Shown piece by piece: positions 33,192 through 45,316 of a stretch of 64,000 bases of DNA. Source of the DNA: Gremmenia infestans (Eukaryota > Ascomycota > Leotiomycetes > Helotiales > Hamatocanthoscyphaceae); assembly GCA_032629725.1 (NCBI GenBank), contig JAFEVB010000008.1:682001-746000 (forward strand), in the 5' to 3' direction. Under the pieces are notes generated by a model. That model saw nothing but the letters and a program-made list of their open reading frames with translations, was not told where the DNA came from and made no database searches. A program made the translations under genes and the position numbers. How positions within the stretch are numbered: position 1 is the first letter of the stretch; each line of letters begins with the position of its first letter.

Positions 33192-36100
33192 TCATTGATC
33201 GGCAGTCTTGATGGAATTCATCAGAACCGGGCTGCCTGAGACCAGGCTTGCGTTTTTGCCGTGGATGAATTTTACGATAGAGATGATCTTGGCGCGTGTA
33301 GGTAAGTCGAGCTGCTCGGTCGGCTCGTCGAGGACAGCTGCGAAAACTTCGACTAGCTTTGGTGTTAAGCCGATTATTGTCTGGTTCTCGTGCATGTCCA
33401 ATAAAATGTTAGTAAGAAATTGTAAGAAGGCCTGGAAATACTTACACAAGCCAGTGATACACTCAAAAATGGGCTTATTCTCCTCGTAGTCTTCCTTCAG
33501 AGGGAGCTGTCCCACGATGGTAGGCATGATATCATCAATTGGAACCTTGTCTGGGTGAGCCATGATCATTCGGCAGAGACATCCCGAGGCGTTGTCTAGA
33601 GTCCTAGCTGTCTGTGTATGAAGCATGGGCTCAAGCTTTTGCAGGATTGTGTTGAAGCTTGGAAGATATTCGGCTGAGTTGGTTGAGTGGAAAACAAGGA
33701 GACCGATGGCATAAGCGGCGTTTGACTTTGTCTCTGAGTCCTCATCACTTAATCTGTGTAATAGCAGCTTGAGGAGTACGCTGGTATATGGTGTGACACC
33801 TGGCCCCATGTTTGCGGTACACTCTGCAATAACTCCAATGGCTGTAGAACGTTCAAAGTTTGTCTGCGAAGATGCGTACTTCTGGACTGGCTTCAGGAAG
33901 ACCTTCCACACCTCCGTAAATTGCTCTCCGAGTGCTAAGGACAGTCCGATCACAACATCCATAGCAGTATCGATCACGAGCCAATCGTACTCGGACGATT
34001 CTTCTTCTTCAAGGCCCTCGTGGTCATCCTCGTCACCAATGTCTTGTTGACAGGGATGGGTCTTTGTAATGATTGTAGCTAGGATGGATGTCGCACGTTC
34101 AGCAAAGTTGGCTTGGGTGAGGATAGCTGGGCCACATAGTTTCAATGTAGCCGCAACATTTCGGTTGATATCTGTAACGACAGCCCTGATATCATCCGGT
34201 GTCAGCTTAAGAGCCTTCATAATCTCATAACAAGGTAGAAGGAAGGATGGGATGGGGTCAGATTTTAGATACGCGTTCGCAGCATTCGCAACTTGTGCGT
34301 CTGAGTGAGCTGGGTATAACGTCATGTTGATCATCATTCCCAAGATTCAAGAGCCATACAATAAAAAGAAATGTAAACTTACCGGTCAGTTTCGTCCTCC
34401 CACAGAGACAGAGTGGCGACAGTAACAACCTCCCCAAGCTTGAGGACCTCTTCTGATGGTTGAGATTTCAGAGGCAAGCCAGGAGCCCACTTCTCGCCGG
34501 TGTGGTCCTCCATCAAGGCCCAAAGGCACGCATATGCACGCCACAGGGTACCAACGGCTGTCTTTCTGACACCCTCGTAACTGTGCTCAACCAAGCCCAT
34601 AATGGTCTCAATTGCCTTCTCAAAGTAAGGAACAAAGTTCTTTCGGGTGTGAGAAAGAACATCGCCGAGTACCTCAATCGCAATTTCCTTCTCAAATGCG
34701 ACGGCTGTGACCGCCTCCAAATCATCCCAATCCTCATCATCATCGTCTTCCATTTCATCAAGGTCATCTGGTGCGTCGCTTGCAGACGCAACCTTGATCT
34801 TTTTGCCAGCGACGATGACTTCCTTGCCCAGAAGATCCTGTGCCTCCTCGCCCAATTCAACTTCAAGATCAGACTCTTCCTGATTCAGACTCTCCATGAG
34901 GCCTTTGACGACGCCATCCAAGAATGGCGTGAATTCTTCCTCGTATACTTTGGCCAGTGTACTCCACAGGATGTAGCTCGTCTCCCTTAAGCGAGGGTGG
35001 CCTAGATGAAGCCCTTCTTCACTAGCCTGCATTAAGGGCTGGACATATTGTTGGAAAGCTTGACCGCCAACAGCTTGTGCCATGTTACCCATGGAATCAC
35101 AAACAGTGGCGCGGAGATCCAGCTCCTCTTGGCTATCCTTGATAGTGACATACTCTGAGAGCGCCTTCATGGTCTGCTCAAAGTAAGGCAAGAATGCATC
35201 CTCGGCTGATCCAGCGATGGATCCCATTGCACCTGCAGCACTTGCTTTGACAGTGAGATCTTCATGGCCAAACAATCGGCCTAGTCGAGGGATGAGCTCT
35301 GGTAGGTATGTAGCCATAACGTCCTTTTCAAGGCCATCTGTGACAGAATCCAACGCGCCACAAGCAGCTTTCAGAATCTTGAGGTTCTTTTCTTGTTCGG
35401 CCTCGGTGGATGCTTGGACGCTGGCGGAATCAAGGTTCTTGAGCAAAGCTGGGATAAGCTCAGCGTGGTATTTGGACAAATCCTCAGCGAGGTCATCCGC
35501 TAATCTAGCAACCCCAGTCAAAGCAGCGTTGCGAACACCACTGACAGGATCATTCAAAAGCCTCATAACACCTGGCATCAAAGTGTCTATTTGAGTGCCA
35601 ATGAAATCGGGCGCACCTTCGACACACATGCCAAGTGCGAGAATACCAGCTTGACGATATGCAGGGTCTTCATTGTTAATGTAAGAAGGCAAGACGTTAA
35701 GAAGTGGGACGATGACTTGTCGGGGCGGTAAACTGCTGGCCAAAAGATCTAAAAGGCCTAAGGCGGATCTATGAGGGTTGACCTCGTCATCTTCATCGTC
35801 TTCGTCGGTGATCTCTGTAGCAATCTGCATACACTTGAGCGTGAGAGTTTCGCCCATGTCTTTTGTGCCCTGGATTTTCATCTTGCGATATCTGGCAGCC
35901 TGCATCAAGAAAGAGAGAGCTTGATTCCTGGATTCTTGGGCAATATCTTTGTTGACAGCAAGGTCGATCATGAATGTTAAGAGATCCTTGAAGTGAGAAC
36001 TCAAAAGGGCAGTTTCGCATCCAAGTAGTGTCTGGAAGACCTCGAACGCCTGCATAACTCGCTCCTCATCATCCTCATCCACGGCGCCCTTTAGAACAGC

Positions 36101-36798
36101 AACCATATTTGGCAGAACCTCGACAAAGCGGGCCAGGTTCTCTGGGTCCTCTTCAGGTTGAATCAACATAGCTACTCTGCTGAGACAAAGCAGGGTGTTG
36201 ATCCTGACCTCGGAGCTCTCTGGATCTTTGAGAGTATTTCCAAAGAGTGTAAAAAGATTAGACAATTTGTCCTCAAACATATCACCAGCAACCTCCAGCA
36301 AAGTGAAGAGAATGTAAATGCCGACCTCGCGGTGTATGACCTCCTTGGAGGTCGAAGCTTGCGCGAGAAGACCGGGAAGAGGGGCCCATTCTCCGTCCTC
36401 GAGATCGATTTTGGCGATAGCGGCAATAACGCGAGCGGAAGAGTGTCTGACGATTGCCTTCTGCTCATTCATCGTTGACTGAAGGAGCTGATCGCGAATC
36501 GCTGACTTCTGGCCTGCTGGAAGGGCAGCCCAGTGTTTTGGGACTAGGCGAAGGGCTTCGACAGCAGCTTGTTGCCTGACCTCGGGGGCATCGTGAGACG
36601 TGAGGATTTGCAGGAGCCAAACGAGAGCCTCTGGGTGGGGATAATAAGTTTTTCGTAGCTCTGCGGTGGCAGCCTTTACTCCATTTGTGTCAGCTGCAAG
36701 GACTGTTAGCGAACAGCGCTTTACTCTGGTATCGAAGGTGTTGGAAACTTACGAATTTGGATGCTTTTCAGCAGCTCAAGGAACTTTTGTTGCTCCAT
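33192..36798 (-). CDS. KAP123: Importin beta-4 family karyopherin Kap123
   Basis: Exons 36798-36753, 36693-34383 and 34185-33192 give 1116 residues of HEAT repeats. The N-terminus (MEQQKFLELLKSIQIPDTNG, then KAATAELRKTYYPHPEAL) and the body (VRNAALTGVARLADDLAEDL; an acidic loop at DDLDEMEDDDDEDWDDLE) match Kap123/importin-4. This receptor carries ribosomal proteins and histones H3/H4 into the nucleus and is released by Ran-GTP. The second intron is 197 nt: its early part stays open in the reading frame, but CG|G-AVVTDINRN restores the conserved repeat. A further apparent 48-nt intron (33445-33398) has a GG acceptor; if spliced the protein is 1100 residues and reads ITGLY-MHENQTII. Divergent from the GNAT gene (489 nt). 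Confidence 0.92.
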
Positions 36799-37287
36799 TG
36801 TTGGCAGTTGTCTACCGGCCCAACCATGTAGTAAATGCCAGTTGTTGGAGTTGAGACTGGCTTTTTGTTTTTGTTCGCGCAGTGGAAAGGAAATTTCTTG
36901 CGTGGAAACAAAAAAAAGTTTTGGTATTGCTTAGCCCGCCTAAAATGATCTAGTGGCAGTGAGGGGTTTTGAGCACGTGCAAATGTGGATCTCCTCCTCA
37001 AGTCAAGGTCAAGCCAGCGAGCCAGCGAGCCAGCCTTGCCAGCATTAAAAAGTCCGAGTAAATGACTCAACATATCTACATCTAGAAGTAGTGCTGCTTA
37101 CGAATAGAAAATCTGTATATACCTTAGTATCAGTCTTTCGAAACTCCTCAGATACCCTCCTACAGTTCTTTGTGCGATACCTGAAGTCTAATAACATCAG
37201 TAGCAACAAATTACTAGATTCGTGAGTCACGGTTAATCCATTTCACGAGTACAGCTAATAGCTCTCAATCAGTCCATCGAAATCAAC
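36799..37287. promoter_or_regulatory. Bidirectional promoter KAP123 / GNAT gene
   Basis: 489 nt between divergent starts. It has a CACGTG E-box at 36974-36979, a candidate site for bHLH factors, and a GCCAGCGA direct repeat at about 37012-37035. Confidence 0.55.
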
Positions 37288-37851
37288 ATGAGTACTCCAA
37301 CAGAGTGGTACCGAGATCAATATCTCATTTCGACCTCTCCATCGCTCCTTCAACCCGCCGCTGTCAATGAAGCATTCAAGAGCGACAGCATATACTGGGC
37401 AAAACCGATAGGAGAGTCATTGGTCAAAAAGATGCTTGAGAAATCACTCTGTTTCGGACTATACGATTTACCTAGCTCCACCTCCAGTATTGCCGGTTCG
37501 TAGCCCCCTGTCTGATATATTTATTTACCCTTGCTCAAGGTCTTTCTAGGCAAGAGCGGCCCGCGTCAGATCGGACTTGCCAGACTCATCACAGATGAAG
37601 TCTCCTTTGCTTATTTGACCGATGTGTATGTTCTAGAGGAGTTCCAAGGAAAGGGTCTAGGCACCTGGTTGATTGAGTGTATTGAAGCTCATGTCATGAA
37701 GTGGCCGGAATTGAGACGGATCATGCTCATTACGAGTCATACAAACAAGCTTTATGAGAACAAGTTGGGCGTGAAACCGTTCCCGCAAGGCGTGAATAAT
37801 GAGATGAGCGTCTTCTCAAGAGCAGGCTTAGGCTCCATGTTGCCGTACTGA
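37288..37851 (+). CDS. GNAT family N-acetyltransferase
   Basis: 169 residues from exons 37288-37495 and 37550-37851, joined by a 54-nt intron (donor GTTCGT, acceptor TCTAG). The C-terminal half is a GNAT fold: GLARLITDEVSFAYLTDVYV, then the acetyl-CoA-binding EEFQGKGLGTWL (motif A, QGKGLG) and LITSHTNKLYE. It should transfer acetyl from acetyl-CoA to an amine of unknown identity. Small GNATs of this length, with an N-terminal part that opens EWYRDQYLISTSP, are common in fungi and usually lack targeting signals, as here. Confidence 0.87.
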
Positions 37852-38033
37852 AATGTCACTGTCTTGATGGGAGTTTTAGGAGAAGCATGGATGATAAGAA
37901 AATTCGTTGCATGTTAAAGTCATATTTGAGCGACACCGTCTTCAATTTTTCTGTTCGTTCGTCTATATTTGCATTTCGCTGCTCCCTTTCCAACGCCAGG
38001 CCATAATAAACAGTGCAATCTACAAGAGTATCA

Positions 38034-40282
38034 TCACAACGAAAGAGCGACAAAAAACACACTCATCAACATAATCCCTGCCCACCAGATCGCAATTTCC
38101 CCAGTAAGGGGATTTTCTTTCGTTCTGCCTCCGCTGCTTTTTGCTTTCTCCCCTCCTCCAGACTTAGCACCCCCTGTGGAAGCAGCTCCAGCTCCGGTCT
38201 CTACGGGATTTGTTGTTGAAGAAGTTACAGTCGGCGAAACAAAAGCCTTCTTCGAGCCGTCAAAGCTTAAACAGGCCGTCGGCATGCTATAGCTAGTCCC
38301 GGCAAGTACTGTTTGACTCCCGACGGATGCAGCCAAGTTGAGTTCTGGCACAGATAAACCGCCTCCCACTTGTAACCCCACTTTGATGTTCGCTTCTGGG
38401 ACGATGTGTGTGAGGTTTGGGAAGGCGTGCGAGAGGAGCTCGTCGACACTCGTGATGTTGGTGATCGGCTCACATTGCTTATTTACACCTGCGAGATTCG
38501 CTATGGTGATTTTCAAAGCAGGGAGATCGATGAATGCTCCGGCGGTCATACCTGCAAAGCAAGATCTCGGAGTCAGCATTATGTGATTCAGAAAGTTGTG
38601 GAGGTGGGTATAAGATTCCACGGAAGTTGAGGCGATATTTCAGAGCAGTTGACTCTCAGAACAATCTAGAGAGTCAACAACTCCTAAGATTTCCACAGCA
38701 GGAGACGTTGTTTCAGAAATGTGACTTACTCCCGTCGCCACTTAAAATATCGATTCCCAGATCCAGCTCGGCGTGAAGACCGATGCCAAGCGTGAGGGAG
38801 ATTGAAGGTGATGAAGCACTAAGAGGAATTGCGGATATCTGAGCATCATTGAAGCCTTGAGAAGAGGACTCGTTTAATTGCCCAATGTTTAAGAGGATTG
38901 ACGAGTTATCGGGCACCTAGTCAAGTTTCTGAGCTTCAGCTTCTGGTAAAGGGGTGAAGAGGACCTACTTTCAGATCAAAACCGTACGTAAAATCTATTG
39001 CCCCTTTGATTTCAAGACTTCCCGTTATTACTGGTCGAAAGAATGGGCCAATTGTTGCGATTCCTGGAATCTATGCTCTCGGAGTTAGATTGATCTAGGT
39101 TGCGTGAGACAGTCAAATGCTAACCTCAAAGCCAGGCAGTCCAATACTCGTCAATGTTTTGTTGAACGATTGGGTGGTTGACAAGGACAGAGTCGTATCG
39201 AGTTCAACATGTGCACCCAAATCATTTGCTACAGCTCTGAAGAATCCGGTGTTGATGAAATCTATCGCTTTTCCGCCAGCAGTGGTGGAGTTGCTGACGG
39301 TAAACTCTCCCTCCACAATATCGATCGTTCCACTAACAGAACAATTACTGCACTTGACGATTGCTGAGTCGGCCACTGTGCCCACCCTGTAAGATTCATT
39401 AATACAATCCTTCCTACAGTACAGTGTTACTCACGTATTGGATAGGGTAAATATTGCCTGGTTTGAGGGCACCTGAAACCCGACATCGGCGTGGATAGAA
39501 GAATTTGCATTTGGAGTGGACGTTGGTGCGGCTATCTGTGAGGTGGGAGATGCCGCTGCTCGTCGACGACGAAGACCCTCGTGAACTCGAAGAGAATCTG
39601 CTCCATACTGACCATAGCTCATGCCAAATTTCACAGTCATGGATTTATATGAATCTTTCCATTGAATCCGTCGAACAACAAACGCTGCTGTCAATGTTTC
39701 ATGGTCATAATGGACCTCGGATACCCTGTTGGTCTCAGCAAATCCGTCTATGATATCTCAAGAGGAATACACACAGGTATGGAGAGCGTTCGCCATCTTC
39801 ATTGCACCCAAAATGAGAAGCGACAATCAAGAACTCGGAGATGCTATCCCAAGAGTCTCGCGCGGCATTGAACATTTGAACCTCTGCGAATTCGACCTTG
39901 ATGACAGAATCGAAGCACTGCACCTCCTCTAGACTCATGTCGATGTCTTCTAGAATGAGTGCTGGAAGTTTGTACTCCATTGACGTCTTTGCAATCCTGG
40001 TCCTTCCCCCGACCAGAACAGATGCATCTATCAAATGTGTCAACATGAATTTCTTGGCTCGACTGGACAAAACCTACGGTCGGCATAGTGGTGTTCGCAT
40101 TGATACTTTGGTTTGAAAGCATCTTCTCTTTTTCGCAGGTTCGATCGAACTGAAATTGCAGTTAATTTTGGAGAATTGCTTCTTGGGATATCTCGAAGCG
40201 AGACCCCTGATTCGCCGATACTCGCATCGATGAGGCGACATAGAAATAGGAGAACTAGTACTACTGAACTTAGAGAGAACAT
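38034..40282 (-). CDS. Secreted, probably GPI-anchored cell-surface protein
   Basis: Seven exons with agreeing phases: 40282-40078, 40027-39775, 39725-39435, 39386-39125, 39070-38969, 38916-38730 and 38551-38034, giving 605 residues. The N-terminus is a signal peptide (MFSLSSVVLVLLFLCRLIDA) followed by a KR site. The middle has long beta-rich stretches with few cysteines (one close pair, KCSNC) and N-glycosylation sites. The C-terminus has a Gly/Ser-rich linker (GGAKSGGGEKAKSSGG) and a hydrophobic tail IAIWWAGIMLMSVFFVALSL, the layout of a GPI attachment signal. It recalls large fungal secreted families carrying two domains of unknown function. Role at the cell wall is inference. Confidence 0.8.
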
Positions 40283-42115
40283 AATTGACCTGCAATTTCT
40301 GATCTCAATTGATTTAGAATATGAAGATAGGATGAACGAGTAGCGAAAAACAATCGGACTGCCAGCTTCGACATCTTGGGGCAAGAATAGGTATTGTACC
40401 CCAAACACGGCACATATGTACAGTAGAAACAATAGAAATAACAGAAACAACAGAAGCTACTCTGGGAACCATCCTCACAAGGCTGAGTGATCAACAAAAG
40501 GCACGAGTGGACACTCAAACGCGTCCAGTAAATCCTGCGTGTTAGGTTGCCGGCTCACCTCCCAAAGTAAGCAAGTTCCGAACGCTGGCCCCGGATCTTT
40601 CAACTCTACCTCCAGCATTTCTAAGGCTTAGCAAATCCTTTGAATGCAAGCTTGCTACTTTTATGCAGTGTCCTGCATTGTTGGTGTAGTATTTATGTTT
40701 CAATTCTCCAACGAGGCTGTGTCTCACCTTATACGGCGCATGCACTCAGCCGCTGTCCAAACTGTCGGGTCGAAGGATTCAGGGGCCATTGTTTTGCTAC
40801 GCGAATCCCGAGCCCGTGGGGAAAACGAATCTTGGGGGGAGGAAGTTACAATAGAAATTTGCAGGTTTGAAATAAATTAATGGTTGACAGGTACAGTCGG
40901 ATTTACAGAGGAATACGCCGATTTGAGGTCAATCGCGCTTTCTTTTCTCGTCAACGCTATTAGCACAACAAGTCAATCTACTATTCCAAAATATTCAAGG
41001 CCCAAACGACAATGATACGCGCAGGCTGGTTCCACTCACGTAAAGCCATGCCTGAAAACATATATTTTTGACTTAAATCATATTTACTAAAGGAAACATG
41101 TGTTAAGTTAAACTTCGCCACAGCCCTGCGGCTTTTGATCGCTTGACCAAGACCCTGAAAAATCCCCAACACCGTCAAGATATTCTTCAACAAGTGATAC
41201 CGTGGGGGTGAGATGTAAAAGCAACCGCAAATACAGCAGATGAATACGACCATGATGGACGGGAAGGGACGGCATCAAAATTCAATACAGTCTATATATA
41301 TTAAAATAAGCAATTTTCTTCAACGAAAATCCTGATATTTCTGGAAACGGGAGTGAGTTGGGTTTTTACCTGACGGTTGATATATAATAATAGTCTTTAT
41401 GAGGAGTGGATATAGTATTGCACGGCCCTGCTGTACAAGTCGTTAAGATATATACCGAAATTCTTTACATGAAATGTTGGGTTTACCGGTCATAAAGTCT
41501 ATTATCGTATAAATGTAACATCGTGTCGGCTTTCTGCCTTTGCTTTGCATTTCCTTTTGCCATATTTTGTAGAAGTGAATGCTGCCCCACGTGATATGAT
41601 ATGCCATGTGATATATCAGCGGGATGTCAAGAACATCGTTCCAACTCCTAGCTAGCTCACCAGCTTATGATTATTCATTGCTAGGGTATCTGACATAACT
41701 CTATCTACTCTTCTGACAGTCTTTATGGTATAATTGTAATAAAGTCTGCGGTTCCCTCCGCCAGTAATTTCCTCCGCACGGGTCTGACTTTCGGCCCCAG
41801 GCTACTACATGCTACATGTTCCTAAAATAGCAATAGAAGCTCTTGTGGAGGAAATACAATGTCATACCATGCATAACAAAAACGACTCTGCACACTTTCA
41901 ACTTCGCTCTAGAAACACTCTGGAAGATCGTAAAGTCAATACACGGTGAGAGAAGTGAAGATGTGGATCTGGGTAAAGTACCGAACTGGTGGGTTCTCAA
42001 AACGGAACTTTATTCTTTTGAGGAGTCTTTCGAAACCTTGCTTGATTGTCAAAATTATTGACATCAACTTTGTTGGGATGTATAGCTTCTAGTATGATGC
42101 CCCAAGTATAGCATC
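40283..42115. other. Intergenic, no supported gene
   Basis: 1.8 kb, A+T-rich, with only short frames on both strands. A CACGTG E-box lies at 41588-41593. The left part is the promoter of the surface-protein gene and the right end is the 3' flank of the transporter. Confidence 0.5.
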
Positions 42116-43786
42116 TCATTTGATTTTTATCTCGTTCTTTGCCTTCTCATCAATTGAATCAGTTCGTGGAGGCTGCATCTCCAGGTCCCTCTCTCCATTA
42201 CCTCCATTCTCACTAGAAATCAGTTCGGGTGTCTGCTGCTTCTCTTCTGCCCTTTGGAGACCCTTGTCCTTGATAAACACACACAAAGCTAGACAAACTC
42301 CTATGAGTGGCACCCAAAGAATGAAGACCGCTCTGGAGGCATCCATATACGCATCTAAAACCCCATCCTTCTGTACGGGGGTCAGATTCGTCACGTCTGG
42401 TATCTTCAATATCGCCGCTAAGAGTCCGGACTTGTACCCTGCTGGCAAAGGCGTTGATATTGAGTTGAGAGATGCCTTCAAAACGTTTGAGAATAAAGCC
42501 GAAGAGATCGCCAATCCCAGAGCTCCACCAAGTGATCTGCTGAAGTTTCGAACACCTATGACTACTGCGCGATCTCTCTTCAAAGAGTGTGCTTGGGCGG
42601 CAACTAAGGTGGGTTGGAATACCCCTCCAACCCCGGATCCTTCGAGGAGTAGAATAATGACTATTTGCCACCTGGGAGTAGTCCTGTTTAGCAGGAGAAT
42701 CAGACCCACCCCCAGAGCCCACAGGAAATATCCCCCCCAGATGATTTCACCATATCTCTTCAAGCGGGAGACATATTGCCCTGTGAGAATCGACATTGTA
42801 GACTGCGCGGCCACGAAAGGGACTGTAAGTGCAGCCGAGAGTATTGGCGAAAACTGCCTGACGTTTTGATAGTAGATAGGAAGGTAGTATAAGTGCGAGT
42901 AATACACGATTCCGAACAGGAAATTTTGGACCATGATGGCGCACACAGCTGGAACTTTGAAGATGTGTAAAGGCATCATAGGCATGACTGCGAACCTCCA
43001 CTCGACGATAATGAAGATAACCATCGAAATGCTTCCTAGAGTAAGCATGGAAATGACCATTGGACCGCTCCATTCGAAGTATGTGCCGCCCCCTGAAATC
43101 GGAATGAGAAGCAGTAGAATGGCCGCCGAACTTGACGCAATCCCGTAGTAATCAATCGATTTGACCTTCGCCTTCATATCGCCATGTACTTTGCTCGGCG
43201 GTAAAGTGAGGGCAATCATGCCTCCAGAAAGCACGGCCATTGGGCAGATAACCCAGAATAATCCTCGCCATGTCGACTTTTCAACAAAGCCACCGGCCAT
43301 AAATGGTCCAATGGCATTTCCCAGTCCAACGCAACTGCCGAGAATGCCCTGGTACTTTCCCCTGTTTTCAAGTGTCACAACGTCACTGACTATCATCATA
43401 GACAGCGCCGCGATTCCTCCATTGCCAACTCCTGATATGCCCCTAAAGGCATACAATTGCGGTCCAGTCTTTGCAAACGAGCATAAAATATCCCCCAGAG
43501 CTAAGCAACTCACAGCAGAAATGAAGACGACCTTTCTTCCAATGATGTCTGAGAGCCTTCCATAGAGAACTTGGAAGACTGTGTTTGCAATCAAGCTTGA
43601 GGTTCCAGCCCAGGCAATTGTTGTTGCGCAGTTGAGGTCCTTGCCTATTGTAGGCAATGCAATACCGATTGAATTTTGATCTATGAAGCTGATGAGAAGA
43701 GCAAAAGCAAGACCACAAAAGACGACAACGAGCTTGGCTTTTGGCAGGATGTTTGTATCGATCCTGACTAGTTCGTTGGCGGACAT
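42116..43786 (-). CDS. MFS transporter, DHA2-type (14-helix) drug exporter-like
   Basis: Single exon, 556 residues. The motif-A-like loop GRLSDIIGRK between helices 2 and 3, the opening FALLISFIDQNSIGIALPTI and motif C (GLGNAIGPFMAGGFV, helix 5) mark the H+-antiport drug:H+ family with 14 helices. Helices 1-14 can be traced to LWVPLIGVCLALCVFIKD, and a hydrophilic tail rich in Glu follows. Likely located in the plasma membrane and exporting toxic or self-made compounds; substrate unknown. No biosynthetic genes surround it, so it is not a cluster efflux pump by context. Intronless, which is unusual among fungal DHA2 genes but not rare. Confidence 0.93.
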   Translation of the reverse strand: MSANELVRIDTNILPKAKLVVVFCGLAFALLISFIDQNSIGIALPTIGKDLNCATTIAWAGTSSLIANTVFQVLYGRLSDIIGRKVVFISAVSCLALGDILCSFAKTGPQLYAFRGISGVGNGGIAALSMMIVSDVVTLENRGKYQGILGSCVGLGNAIGPFMAGGFVEKSTWRGLFWVICPMAVLSGGMIALTLPPSKVHGDMKAKVKSIDYYGIASSSAAILLLLIPISGGGTYFEWSGPMVISMLTLGSISMVIFIIVEWRFAVMPMMPLHIFKVPAVCAIMVQNFLFGIVYYSHLYYLPIYYQNVRQFSPILSAALTVPFVAAQSTMSILTGQYVSRLKRYGEIIWGGYFLWALGVGLILLLNRTTPRWQIVIILLLEGSGVGGVFQPTLVAAQAHSLKRDRAVVIGVRNFSRSLGGALGLAISSALFSNVLKASLNSISTPLPAGYKSGLLAAILKIPDVTNLTPVQKDGVLDAYMDASRAVFILWVPLIGVCLALCVFIKDKGLQRAEEKQQTPELISSENGGNGERDLEMQPPRTDSIDEKAKNEIKIK

Positions 43787-44815
43787 ATCAAAAATGCAAA
43801 CGCAGTAATAACACGCAATGACCTCGCTAACGTAACAACCGACAATGCAATGAAGTGATCAGCTTGGAGAGAAAAATGTGCCAAGAGTTGAAGTAAAAAT
43901 GGGTTCCGTGATGAATTACAAGAGGTTTTTCTTAGTCTGATTCATAGACGCGGGTACATGGCCCTAATTCGCACCCTTTTGGCAAACACCCTATCATATT
44001 CATTGGTACCATGTTTGCTGTAATGATGTATGCAGACTAAAGCGTTCGGGATGAACGACCCTCATGATACCGTTCTTACGGTTAGTTTCATCTTTGAAAG
44101 GCGTTGAATACGGAGCTCCGCGAGAACTCCACTCTCGGAAGGCGCGCCTTTTCGGAGGTTGACGATGATCTCCGATTGTCAAAAGAATCGAGTGTCATCT
44201 TAGTTGCCTGCTATGGGAAGTCTGAGGTTTGAATCTCTTGAGACCCACCGGCATTATAAGAATATTTGGACTGACCGCCATATCATAGCTTGCCTGTATT
44301 GCAGCTCGCAACTTGCAAATGGGAAAGTAAAGCTGGAGAAGCTGCTTCGGCCCTTTGAGCAGAGCTACTGTACATAAATAATTATGTCTGTTCTCATCTA
44401 ATATGTAAGAGGCTAGGCCGATGCTTTGCTGGAGTGAGGCTCGAAGTAGTGAATACTGATTACGGAGAGAAGACATTTATTTGATCAAGGTTTCAAATTT
44501 CAGCCTCGCTCAGCCTTGTTCATTTTAAGCGAGCTTCGTATGTGCTTCTACCTATGGAGTAGTTAGGAACATCTTTTGACATTTAGCACGTCCACAAGGA
44601 ATTGATGTTTGACCTCTTCAATTGAACCTTTGAGATAACCCTGCGGACCCTCCCCCCAAAGACCAATATTCGAACCCTATCTACTATTATGGCAAGCCCC
44701 TATGAAGGTACCTACCTACCGCTCTTCCTCAATACTTCTACTACCCCTCTAACACTATCCAGTTGAACATGGCATAAAGCCCAGCACTATAACGAAACCC
44801 ACTCGACGCCCTTCA
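43787..44815. other. Intergenic between divergent transporter and RING genes
   Basis: A 93-codon leftward frame at 44195-44476 has no recognised motif and is not accepted. The right end is the promoter of the RING gene, with GGTACCTACCTACC at about 44706. Confidence 0.5.
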
Positions 44816-45316
44816 ATGTCCTCCTTCTTCGCCCAACTCTCCCAAATCGAAACCACAAACCCGCATGCCCAGCCTACCCCCGTGGAAGTCAGCGCTGCCG
44901 AGCGCCTCCTCCAAGACCAACTGACCACGCTCCGACTCTCCGCACCCACCGAGTCCAACCAAGCGCTCCTGACAGAACTAATCTCCGCGATCGAGATGCA
45001 AATCGAGCACCCCCCAGAGAAGGCCGCTGGAGTGCCGCAGTCGTATCTGGATGAGCTGGACCGGGTGCCGAAGAAGCTGTTGAAGAAGACTGATACGTGT
45101 CCGATTTGTGGAGAGGCGTTCTTGGATGATGAGTACCCGCTTGTGGTGCAGTTGCCGTGTCATAAGACGCACCGGTTTGATCTGGATTGTGTGGGGCCTT
45201 GGTTGAGGATGCAGGGGACGTGTCCGTTGGATCGGAAGGAGTTGATGAAGAAGAAAGAGGTTCCCAAGCCGGTTGAGGATGATGAGGAAGAGGATGATGG
45301 TGGGATTTATGCTTAG
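44816..45316 (+). CDS. RING-type zinc finger protein (putative E3 ubiquitin ligase)
   Basis: Single exon, 166 residues. A C-terminal RING variant has Cys95-x2-Cys98, Cys115, His119, Cys125, Cys136 and Asp139 (CPICGEAF, QLPCHKTHRFDLDCVGPWL, TCPLDR). The usual His/Cys in HxFHxxC is Asp here (HRFDLDC) and the last Cys is Asp (CPLD), a substitution known in RBX1-type RING-H2 domains. The N-terminal half is helical (VSAAERLLQDQLTTLRLSAP) and the tail acidic. Such proteins recruit E2 enzymes; the substrate is unknown. Codon use is strongly C/G-biased at third positions. Confidence 0.88.
   Translation: MSSFFAQLSQIETTNPHAQPTPVEVSAAERLLQDQLTTLRLSAPTESNQALLTELISAIEMQIEHPPEKAAGVPQSYLDELDRVPKKLLKKTDTCPICGEAFLDDEYPLVVQLPCHKTHRFDLDCVGPWLRMQGTCPLDRKELMKKKEVPKPVEDDEEEDDGGIYA

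Noticed and set aside
34186..34343. Possible extra start of the KAP123 last exon (reading MGMMINMTLYP)
   Set aside because: No acceptor gives the right phase there; the acceptor at 34186-34187 joins cleanly to the conserved AVVTDINRN, so the open stretch is intron.
42116..43786. MFS transporter as part of a secondary-metabolite cluster
   Set aside because: No biosynthetic enzyme lies nearby; neighbours are housekeeping or structural genes.
44195..44476. 93-codon leftward frame
   Set aside because: No recognisable family; no upstream or downstream splice signals linking it to more coding sequence.
44660..44690. GGTTCGAAT on the minus strand resembling a tRNA B box
   Set aside because: No A box at the proper distance and no cloverleaf pairing.
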